Of a stretch of DNA of 64,000 nt, positions 43,057-53,132 are shown one piece after another. Made by a program: the position numbers and the translations under genes. The stretch is from Xylogone sp. PMI_703. Lineage: Eukaryota; Ascomycota; Leotiomycetes. The stretch spans positions 2,046,001 through 2,110,000 of the forward strand of contig JAJTUQ010000002.1 of assembly GCA_021399445.1 (NCBI GenBank). Direction: 5' to 3'. The number at the start of each line of letters is the position of its first letter. Within the stretch, counting starts at the first letter, position 1. The notes below the pieces were generated by a model. That model saw only the letters and a list, made by a program, of their open reading frames with translations. It was not told the origin of the DNA and did no database searches.

Positions 43057-44861
43057 ATGATCCGTAATTCAATCTTGAAACCAAAGATTACTTCTAAAGT
43101 CTTTCTCGCTGCCATGGCCAGTACCTCATCTGGTTTGTTACTCATTTATAGACATTGCACCTTATGAAGAACTGACAACTATCCCCTATATAGCACCTCC
43201 CAAGTTCCCTTTCTCAAGGCCAGCTGATGTCCAGCCGCCTCTTGAGTATGCAGAGCTTCGAGCAACCGACCCTGTGTCCAAGGTTGATTTGTGGGATGGC
43301 AGTAATCCATGGTTAATTGTGAAACATAAGGACATCACCCAAGTTCTCACCGACCAGAGGCTGTCCAAACAACGAACTCGCCCTGGATTCCCCGAGATGA
43401 GCGCTGGTGGTAAAGAAGCTGCAAAAAATAAGGCTACAGTACTTCTACCAGTTCCCAGTATGCCTGGCTTTTAGTGACTGACACTCTTATTAAGTTTGTC
43501 GATATGGACCCTCCGGATCATATGAATCAGAGGTGTGTCTACTGAAATTACGTTTCATTGCTACATTACTAACAAATACTGTCTACAAACTATAGAGGGA
43601 TGGTGGAACCCCTCTTTACTAAAGAGAGTGTGGACGCAATGCGGCCTCATATACAGAAGACGGTTGATGATCTGTTAGATGCTATGATAAAAGCCGGTGC
43701 TGCAAAGCCCGTAGATATTGTGGAGAAATTTGCTCTGCCCGTCCCTTCATATGTAGGCGCCTGCTCACCCCAACCGTATTTATGCTTACTGTGATCCCAG
43801 ATCATATATGGAATACTAGGCGTTCCTTTTAAAGACCTTGAATATCTCACTCAATGCAATGCGTAAGCTATCCTTCATCGTTTTCCTTTTACAGGTACTA
43901 ATAATTCAGGATCCGTACGAATGGTTCTGCAACAGCTACAGAGGCTGCAGCAGCAAATCAAGAGCTCCTGGACTATCTAGCGAATTTGGTAGAGCTCAGA
44001 AGCCAAAAGCCAGAAAATGATCTAATAAGCAAACTTGTTGTTGAACAAGTAAGCCCTTCTATAATCTTTCCATATATCACACCGAATTTAGTTCGGAGCT
44101 ACTGGGATTAGGCGTTAAAATTTTGAGTCAAACTGCTGATAATTTACTTTTGAATCCGTAGATAAGACCTGGAAACCTATCCAAAGAAGACGCAGTTCAA
44201 GTTGCCTTTCTTCTTCTGGTAGCTGGAAACGCTACTATGGTTAATATGATTAATCTCGGCATTGTCACACTCTTGCAGCATCCAGATCAACTGGCTGATC
44301 TAAAAAAAGATCCATCTTTGGCCCGCTCTTTTGTTGAGGAGCTCTGTCGATATCACCAAGGTTCGGCCATGGCTACGCGTCGTGTTGCCAAGGTAAATGT
44401 CGTCTATGGCGGCAAGGTAAACTCGACCCTTTATGGAGCTATTTGAAATGACACCGCTTTTCAGTAATATAGAGAGAGCTAACTAAGTTCACTAGACTAT
44501 AAAGGCGGGAACCGGCATTATTGCAGCTTGCCAGTCGGGTAACCGCGATGAAGAGGTATTCCCGGATCCGGACAGGTTTGATCTGCATCGCAAATTCAAT
44601 CCTATGGATGCGCTTGGATTCGGATATGGCGAGCATAGATGCATTGCAGAATGGCTTGCAAAAGCTGAATTGGAAATTGTATTCGGTAAGTTTGGAGCCA
44701 CCTTTTCTATTCGTATAATGTTGGAGATGAGCTGATTGTGATCCCTAGCAACCATCTTTCAAAAATTACCAAATCTCAGATTGGCTATTCCGTTCGAGGA
44801 TATTAAATATACTGATCCAAAGAAAGACATTGGGATCCCCGAACTTCCTGTTATCTTTTGA
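43057..44861 (+). CDS. Nitric oxide reductase cytochrome P450nor (CYP55 family)
   Basis: Soluble P450 reducing two NO to N2O with NAD(P)H directly, the last step of fungal denitrification. Nine exons: 43057-43132, 43194-43438, 43495-43532, 43596-43752, 43801-43862, 43910-44048, 44162-44416, 44496-44685 and 44749-44861; all phases close. The inner Met at 43114 gives 405 residues, the usual length; the in-frame ATG at 43057 adds 19 residues (MIRNSILKPKITSKVFLAA), basic and presequence-like. Conserved: LSKQRTRPGFPEMSAGGKEA, FVDMDPPDHMNQR, LPVPSYIIYGILGVPF, LLLVAGNATMVNMI (I-helix Thr) and haem loop FGYGEHRCIA (Cys 354, short form). The Ser of HQGSAM and the Asp of KKDIGI match the proton-path residues. 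Intact. Confidence 0.96.
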
Positions 44862-45291
44862 AGTGATGGTTCGTAAAATAAAATCATGACAAGTAAAGCC
44901 ATGATATAGATAGTTTGGACCTTGCTACTTTCGTCTCGCACTGTCTAGCAAAGCATGTTAAGACTCAATAGACTGAAAGTGAAAGAGAAATTCAATATGT
45001 TGGGTTTTTAAGAATAAATATATTTATATACGCTTAATCATACCGTATATAATGAAATCGATTCCACTCAAACAGACGATATATTACTATTTGTGAGCCC
45101 TTATATGCTCCGCAATCGAATCAGGCGCAATATCCGTTAGGTAATCATTAGAATTGTATCTGAATTTCTCAAAGTTTGATATTAGGTGTTGGTATGGCAC
45201 TCGCTCAAGCGATTCTCAAGCTTCATTGAGATTGGAGAGCGTAACTACTAAGACAATTACTACGACGACGGCACTGTCGAGTTATTGCATC
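44862..45291. other. Convergent intergenic region
   Basis: 430 bp between the P450nor and regulator 3' ends; AT-rich, nothing seen. Confidence 0.45.
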
Positions 45292-47430
45292 TTAGGAGGC
45301 TGAAGGCTGGGGATCAAGAGCGGCGGTCATAGTTAGACCACCTGGTTCAACGGCCACCTCATTATCATCTATAAGCCTTTTAAGAGCTTCTAGAGTTGTC
45401 GGGTAATGTGGATGTACTGATGATTGTACTGCTGGCTCCTGCGTATCACACAGCTGCTGAATGAGTGATATACTGAAGTCATCCTCACCGATCCTTGGAT
45501 TAGTTCCAAGGAAATATGCACAGCTAAGTGCTATATGGACTAGGAGCCATAACCGGCTTCCTCGTGGTGACAGTTTCCGCAAGGTCACATATGCTTGCAA
45601 TACGGCTTGACAATGTTGGATACAGAGAGGATCTGTAGTAGGTGTTGACTGCGTCTGAGATGCTTTCTCAAAGCCATATCGATGTCGGCGAAGTTGAAAG
45701 AGAAAGTAATTAGTGTAAACCCTAAAAGCATCATGCTGAATAAGTTCAAAGTTACTCTTGCAGTAAGATCTTATTCGTAAGTGTTCTTGAGCCGAGACTT
45801 CATAGAGGTGAATCTGCTCATCAGCTAGATCGAACCGAACAGTGGGAAGAACTACGCGGGTCCTTTTCGCGGCAGCTATTTCATAGCTTATATCGTTCAT
45901 AGTTGTTGCTTGGCCATGGCAACATTGGACGTAGGATAAGCCGCCTTCAGTAGCGCGAGCAATGCGAGGAACTGAAGCATCATTGAAGGAGATACATGGG
46001 CGATCATAAACTAGGGATGTTGTCGTATCTTGCCACACAATCCCTTGCCTATAAGTGTTTCTAGTTAGCTAGTTAAGCTACTATTTTAGATCCACATGAA
46101 ACATACCACCAATCCCAAGCCTCTCTTTCAGAAGGTGAAGATTTTTCATCGGGCAGAGGTGTACAGTGGAGACCAATAGATTGAGCAAGACGGATAGTGA
46201 GACCTATCTAAATTAATATAACTACACTTACATTGAATCCCTTCTTTTACTCACCTAACAATGACCAAGATGCAAGAGGTTTAGATTGAGCACGAAGACA
46301 TCCGCCTAATAATGACAGTGCGTAGATATGGTTTAGTTCAGGTCGAAGCAGGAAGTTATCAATTCTAAGTAGCGCGAATGCACAGCAGGCTACAGTTTTC
46401 CGAAAGACATGAGTCAATTAAGTAGTGTCACCATCTGAAAGTGACAAACTTACCAAATACGTTGGAATTTAACTCATCAGCAGCATTTCTATCGCCGAAA
46501 CAGCACCCAAATGCTAGGGCACCGAATAAGATTGCTAGCCAGCTAGTTGGCCGGAGCTCAAGCTCGCTCTTTTTACCTTCTAATCTTTCTTGCCAAAACT
46601 GTTTCGCATCACTTTGTAATGGCTTGATAGGACCTGAAGGGATGAATAGATGTACCAAGGATTGGAAGCTGTCAAGATACCTGTTAAAATTAGTTAGACA
46701 ATCTAACTTTTTTCCGAGATAATACAAGGTCCTTTTACCGATAGAAACTCGCATCATCAGGAAGTGCAAAGCAAATCTCTTGGACAGTCACTCCTGGTCT
46801 CCATAGATTTGCGAATAGGAATGTTTCACCAGTGTCTTCCATGCACAGTAGTTTCATAACCTGGCGAGAAGAGAGATCTTTATCTTCATTACGGATCTTC
46901 AAATCGGATAAATTTCTCATTGTATCTGTAGAAGTTATAATATCCATGATAGCAGAGGCTATAGACTCAGCCCCAAGGTAGACTCCAGTTCCAATATTTT
47001 TGAGTCTGGTATCGCCCGGCACTGCTATTTGTTGCTCGCCGTCGGTGCTAGATGGAGATTGTGAAGATAGTGCATCGGGGTGCCCAAAGCCAGCAGATCC
47101 AAGTCGTCTTACAACCTGTTCGGCAATCATCTCCATCCTGCTCTCCAATGTGGCCAGCCGGTCATTTAAGGGCTGATAAGAGGAATTCTGAGCGTGAGCC
47201 GGTGCCCTACGATCTATCCGGTCCCTCGCAGAATACGAACAGAGCTGAGGATGTGAATATTTTACACAATTGTTGCATGGCTCTTCTCGATCGCACCGTA
47301 CTTTTCGACGACGGCAAGGATAGCAGGCCTTAGGATAAGATTTACGCCGCCTAGTTGATAGCACATTATCGATTTGTGGTGCCGTAAGCCCATTGCTCAA
47401 AGGGGTGTTGGCTGTATCTGAGATATCCAT
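45292..47430 (-). CDS. Second Zn2Cys6 transcription factor
   Basis: Exons 46739-47430, 46454-46680, 46255-46389, 46107-46203 and 45292-46048; 635 residues. The zinc cluster has Cys at 36, 39, 46, 52, 55 and 64 (ACYPCRRRKVRCDREEPC; CX2CX6CX5CX2CX8C). A short coiled segment follows (LNDRLATLESRMEMIAEQVV). The fungal_trans domain includes TSWLAILFGALAFGCCFG, HIYALSLLGGCLRAQ and GLTIRLAQSIGLHC, with W and QGIVWQDT joined by the last intron. It is unlike the first regulator in sequence. Convergent with P450nor and next to the MFS gene; it could control either, or the whole block. Confidence 0.9.
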
Positions 47431-48046
47431 AATGATTCAACTGTCTCTCGCTAGACAGCTACAATGAGGCCTTTACTGACGTCTTTCCAGGATTTATCTG
47501 GCTGAATGATGACTCATCACTAGCAGGGAATCCGTCTAGTACGGCTAATACGGCTCGCTAGAAGAGCCAGAACAGCGCTTCTATTATGTTCAAAATAATA
47601 ATCAAATGAGGCCTCTGACTTTAAGTTGCTTGGCTCCAATGTTACCATATTTTTACCACCTTCATTTCAAAAAGAGTATTACAACTACGCTCTCAACTAA
47701 CTTAGCATATTTAGCAATTCTTACTGGCTATATAATCGGTAAAAAGCATTCCTATGAAAAATCCTTTTCGCAGCTGAAAAGACCCGCTCATTTCCGCAAA
47801 ATTAGCACTTGTCACTGTTATGGTACAACGAAAGTCAACATGCAGGAGAAATAGATACTTTATGTTAATATCATAATACTTTTAAGTGCAGTGCAAGCGT
47901 TCATATGCAAAATTAGTATTCATATGCGAAGTTCACCATCTAATTAGCCCCCGTCTATAAGTCTATTCAGAAACTTCCCATAATACATCCTTGATATTCA
48001 GTCGACCTCTCCCAGAATTTTACATTATTATTCTATCTTATATCGC
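47431..48046. other. Promoter of second regulator and MFS 3' flank
   Basis: About 620 bp. CGG direct repeats (CGGCTAATACGG, about 47543-47554) lie roughly 110 bp upstream of the regulator ATG, a possible Zn2Cys6 autoregulatory site. Otherwise AT-rich. Confidence 0.4.
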
Positions 48047-50073
48047 CTAATGCGTTGGAGCTAAAGTACTCTTAAATTTGCTCATCGATCGAATTTTTGG
48101 CCCGTAGATGTAGAAGACAATGGGAACAGGGACTAAGGCCAATCCTAGAAAGCCCAGCAATGAGGAAGCCCAATTAACCCCAAGCCTGTGATACCTATTC
48201 CGCAGTCAATAGCTGAAGTATAATACTAGTAAGGAAGTTTGGGCTCAAGTCTCACATTGCTGTCGCAAAAAGCGGGAAAACTGAAGCGAAAATACTTCTA
48301 ACCATGGTATTTCCTGCCAAGGCACTATTGGCATAAAGGAGATAGACATCGATGATATAGTTCATCCCTGATATGGCACGTTGATTAGTTGCAAGATTAA
48401 TCTGGGAATGCATGCCATGATTTACCTTGTGTGAATATTGACATAATTCCAGCCCCTATAAATGCTATAGAGATCACTTGTGGTACCCAATTGACACCAG
48501 GATTTGAAGTCCAGCCGAACCAGAAAAGTCCTATCGGCATTAAAATACCACCGACTGCCATAGCAGGCAGACGGTCCTCCGGCTGGAAGGTTCCATTTTC
48601 AACCTTGACCTTGATGTGTACTTTTGATGTCCAGATTACACCTGCCCCACCGAGGAAGAGGCCTATGGCGAGGGATATGAACGGCAATGAAGAAACTGTC
48701 GGTTTCCAGTGTCGAGTTTCATGAAATGCTATAGGAAATGCTTCGAAAAACAAATATAAAATGGCGTAAACTGTTGCAAGATATATGGTTATCAACAGTA
48801 AGATCGGCTCTTTGATCAACATCATTACTGGACGTCCGAGAAATTTAGTTGCTATGGCCTTCATAGGGACGTGCTGCTCATCAATCTTTGCGTGAATAGC
48901 CCAGTTTTGTGTCCGGTGTCGGATTTTTTTTGCTCTTTTCTGCAACAACACCGGAGCATAGGTCTCAGGGATAGTGAATAATGCGATAATCCAGAACGAG
49001 AAACCCATAATAGTTGTAATATATCCACACCATCTCCAGCCTAAATAACTTGCTGTTATAAATGCTCCTATTACACCGCCTATTGCCGGACCTATGAAGA
49101 CTGTAGCGCTGAAAATGGTGAGTGCGATACTGCGATTAACATTGTCAAACATATCTGACAAGGCCCCACCGGTGATAGCCAGGGATGCTGTACCAAAGAC
49201 TCCACCTAGGAATCGCAGCAACATTATAGTCTCGAGATTTTGAGCCACAGCAATGGGTATTTGGAAAACACAGAAGACGAAAAAGGCGAGAAGCAGCGGA
49301 TTCTTTCGCCCAAAGAGTTCCGAGAGTGGGCCCCATATGGAAGGGCCAACGCCAAAACCCTGTACAACGTCAGCCCAAGAATCTATGGCGGACTTGAGAG
49401 GTAATGTTAGATTAGTATTACCAGTATGAATAAGCTCACGCCGAGCGTGGTGACCTCAGTGGAAACATTGAAGCGGTTAGCAGTAACCACAATATTTGTG
49501 CTAAAAATGCTGCTGGCGAAAGTAACACAGAGCGAGACAAGTGCGTAGCACCAAGTTATCACCCATTTCTTAGTTGTACTGAAGTTCTTTGGATTTTCCT
49601 AAAAGTATCACTGGATCAGCTGATGAAGAGCTAACTTCTATATATGGGTAAACACATACCGGATCATCAGGACCATACCATCCCACAACATTATCCGGGC
49701 CAACACATCTCTCGATATCTAAATCTTCCTCTTGCTGAGGCGTACCACCTTCGACTGTACCAGTTTCCCCAAAGGATATCGTCTCATCATCGCCTCCAGA
49801 TCTATCATCTGTGTCCTCCTTTGATGTGTCGGGCATGTCATTATCTAGAGTTGTATCTGGGCCATTATAATCGTCCTCATTTGCCGTATCGGTCTCTGTA
49901 GTCTGGAATCCAATCGTAGATGAAGACAACGGCTGCACTGTGTTAGCTATACCTTAGTACTCTCAACTCTCTTAATAAGATAAATACTCGCAAGTGACCA
50001 AAATGATCACATAAGGAAAGAGCTTCATCCTACTTACAGTTGAAACCCCCTTTTCCGGATCTTTAGAAACCAT
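48047..50073 (-). CDS. MFS transporter, DHA1 drug/metabolite exporter type
   Basis: Exons 50038-50073, 49660-49932, 49422-49598, 48426-49359, 48256-48367 and 48047-48194; 559 residues. A 100-residue acidic cytosolic N-terminus ([16 protein letters not shown]) precedes the first helix. [16 protein letters not shown] and the helix-entry [14 protein letters not shown] are standard for this group. Motif A-like [14 protein letters not shown] and the motif-C region [20 protein letters not shown] are present, with FFEAFPIAF in the second half. About twelve helices. Likely plasma-membrane efflux of a small molecule. Located at the end of the accessory block beside the second regulator, it could export the product of the locus or confer self-protection. 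Confidence 0.9.
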
Positions 50074-51334
50074 CGCGGCTCCCTCTTAAAGAAAATGCCC
50101 AAATGGGAGCAGAGAAAGTGATCTGCCTATCCGCGCAGACTCTTACTATATACTCCATGTCCTGATACTCCGGATAATTTGACATCTAATTTCTCACCGA
50201 GCCCCATTAATAATTAGGCCTTAGCATGGTATCATCGCCATTTATATCTAAACAGCAATGGAACAATGTGTTGTGGCGTCATACAGACCAGCCAATCAAA
50301 ATCACAGAATGATAGAGAGCAGAAATTCAATTGGTCCGGATCGTGTCACGTCAAGATGTCTTAATCCCGTCTCCGCTCCGAAACCGTTCCGTTTCTGGGC
50401 CAGATCCACTTGACATTCTATCTAGATGTCCACTTCGATATTACCTTTGCAACACGAAGTTTGAGAATTTCTAAGAATTTTCACGTCGGTGTTGGAAATG
50501 AATTCAATATGTGCTTATACCATAGTTTTAAACACGAAGTGTCTCAAAACACTGTGAGTGAGATATGCGCTTGGCCAGCGAGAGTTAGGTCTCGAGGTTA
50601 TACAAAGTAATTGCTCTAAACGGAATGTCAAGCGAATTTAGCTCAATTATTACTGTGTTACATGAATTAAGATATAAATAGCACTTGTGACTGTGCAATT
50701 TCATGCTCTTAAAGAGTTTAGTTTCCTGTGTGAGTGAGTGTAAAGGTACAGACTCAATATCGGTTTACCTATCTATGCTAGAGAAAATCACGCGGCCTGG
50801 CCCAATCATATTAACCTTGCAGACCGGATACTTCGCACTTTATTAGAAATGCAAACTCCCTTCTCATCCATCGAGGGAGATTTTCGGATTTAATGGCTTT
50901 CTCCGAATGCCGACAATGCACTGCGCACTTTGTATCTAACTACGCTTGGCTCTGTATAATAATTTATGATTAAGTGGTGGAGCGCTGTTACTAGTTCCGA
51001 TGCAGCCATTGAAGATCTCACATAAGCATTCTTTCCACATTGCCTTGTATGTTTTAGAACAGGTAAACAACACTAAGAATTTGTGATTTCCCATAGGAAT
51101 CCGTATTACCCGCTGGGCTAATAAGAACTCTAATATAAGTATGCCACCTCAAGAAAGAAACCACGTTTACATTAATCCGTCTTAGGATCTTCTAATAACA
51201 TCAATTTGCTGGTATTTATAAGCAGTCTATATAACAAGCCGGAGTTATCATGAATTTTTACTCCACAGACATTACAACCACAAATAATGGAGTACTTAAC
51301 CACCAAGATCAAGCGACACTCCGGGTAACTGCAA
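50074..51334. other. Intergenic
   Basis: 1.26 kb upstream of the MFS gene. CCG-rich half-sites occur near 50335-50395 (TCCGGATC, CTCCGAAACCGTTCCG). The rest is AT-rich and closed. Confidence 0.4.
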
Positions 51335-53132
51335 TCATCTTGACCATCTCTGAATTATCTGTTCTCGATGGACATTCCTAGCCTCGAGACTCTGAAGGTC
51401 GACTTCCGCGAGAGTCTGCTGCACATGTTCAATTTCCGTCTGGAATTCCTTCAGAGAAGACTCAAGCTTCGAATCCAGTAGCTGAACCGTGCGGTACGGA
51501 GTATCAGAAAGCTGTACGTCTCGGAGAAGCTGCAGGGTGATATATGCATCATGTATATGTGCAGAGATAGAAGACTCTATCGTAGACTGTAGCCCGGTTG
51601 CATGTTTGTCAAGCTTACTAGACCGGTCAGTTAGGGCCTGGTCAAGCGCCTTTGCACGCTGCACGCTAGATTTCGCCTCTGGCGGAATGGAGATCCCTAG
51701 ACTTCTGAGGATCTGTTCTTCTGGTTCTAGATCCTCTTCGAGCATGAGTGTAGATCGTCTGGTTCTGCTTGTTCCTCGTATCTGAGCTGGGAAGCTGGGA
51801 GTTCGCTGCTTGACGGAATTGGATCGAGAACGTCTTGGTGGCGAGGTTTGTGAGGGCTGTGATGGTTTTATTTCTTGTAGGAGCTCTTTCTGAGTAGTCT
51901 CTAATATAGAGCCCGCAGCCATTTTGTAGCACTGAAATTCTTCTACACGCTCTACGAATGCTTCAGTTCTTTGGAGAAGTATGCCAACGCACTCATCAAT
52001 CTAAGATTATTAGATCAGGACGAGCAGAGAATATTTGCCAACTCACATATTTCATAACTTTTAGGGAATTTTCTGTGCTTTGTCCATCTCGTGTGGATAT
52101 TTCTCGGAGTGCTGGCTGTAGATATTGCTGTTCCACGGCCATCTGCGCGACAGGAAGGATCTCAGAGTATAGAGACTCGATCTCTTCCTGTAGATCTTTA
52201 ACCTCCTGGCTGCTAGCATTTTGGGAGTCTTCAGTCCCCGTAGATTTGTTTAGAGAAGAGAGATATATGCGGTCAAGTCTTGTCCGTACACCTTCGACCG
52301 TGTATTTGATTAACCTTATTGATTAGTAGACGACTAATAAAAGAAGCACAACAAAACATACTTTGCAGAAAGCTCTTTGATACGTGACATCTCATCATTT
52401 CCTTGACTTCTAGTTTCAGCCTTACTGGCAATCTTCTGAAGGTCGGACAGGAGCTTGTCGTCGGACTTTAGAAGTTCATCCACACTCCGCTTCAGGTTTG
52501 CATCTGAGAGTTTTTGCCGAGCTTCTAGTTCTGAAGCATGAAGCGACAAATCCTTCGACAAAGCTTCGGCCTAGAGAATTTAATGTTAAAAATAGGATAC
52601 CTGAATAATAAGTTTGAAGATAAGAAGTACTTGGTTGCGGATATGCTCTCCTTCTGATATCCATTTTCGAATCTGCTCTGTATCAACTTCAGACCTCGCT
52701 TGATGCGTTGATGCGCTAGTTTTCTTCAACGAAGACAAAGCAGCCTTGGACAATTTTATGGCGTCGATCTGCTTTTCAATAGCTGCTGTCGAACGTTTGA
52801 GTTCTTCAATCGCATCCTCAAGATCCTGATCGTTGATCCCGCGGATAGTTTCTAAGCGAGCTGAGGATGCCAACTCATCAGCTTCACCTTTTTTTGTGAG
52901 CATAGAATATCTGTATCGTATTGATTAGACTATCTGAAATACAGGGACAATTTGAGGAATTGTACAGTGTAGCTTCTTCTTTCGTTAGCAAGGTTTCCGG
53001 GCCGAGATATTCATCCATCCAAGCTTCAAGCAGCTCAGGCTCGGCAAAAGCTGCCTTGATAACATCTCGATCTACCTGTATGTCATAGTCCTGGAGGAGC
53101 TGTAGCAGGACCTCCTTTTTATCTTTAGCCAT
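51335..53132 (-). CDS. Coiled-coil protein, candidate augmin subunit 3 (HAUS3-like)
   Basis: Exons 52966-53132, 52631-52910, 52362-52570, 52047-52314 and 51335-52000; 529 residues, all phases closed. The N-terminal 70 residues (KKEVLLQLLQDYDIQ, LLEAWMDEYLGPETLLTKEE and LYSMLTKKGEADEL) resemble the helical head of HAUS3, where an acidic aromatic segment precedes a 'leaf' helix. Then coiled coils with heptads (DLEDAIEELKRSTAAIEKQI; LEARQKLSDANLKRSVDELL). A Ser/Arg-rich loop (PPRRSRSNSVKQRTPS) interrupts before a final coil ending EQIIQRWSR. Augmin recruits gamma-tubulin to spindle microtubules. The assignment is from pattern only; another spindle or kinetochore coiled-coil is possible. Confidence 0.65.

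Noticed and set aside
43057..44861. Fragmented P450nor, possible pseudogene
   Set aside because: Eight short GT-AG introns restore an uninterrupted protein with all catalytic residues.
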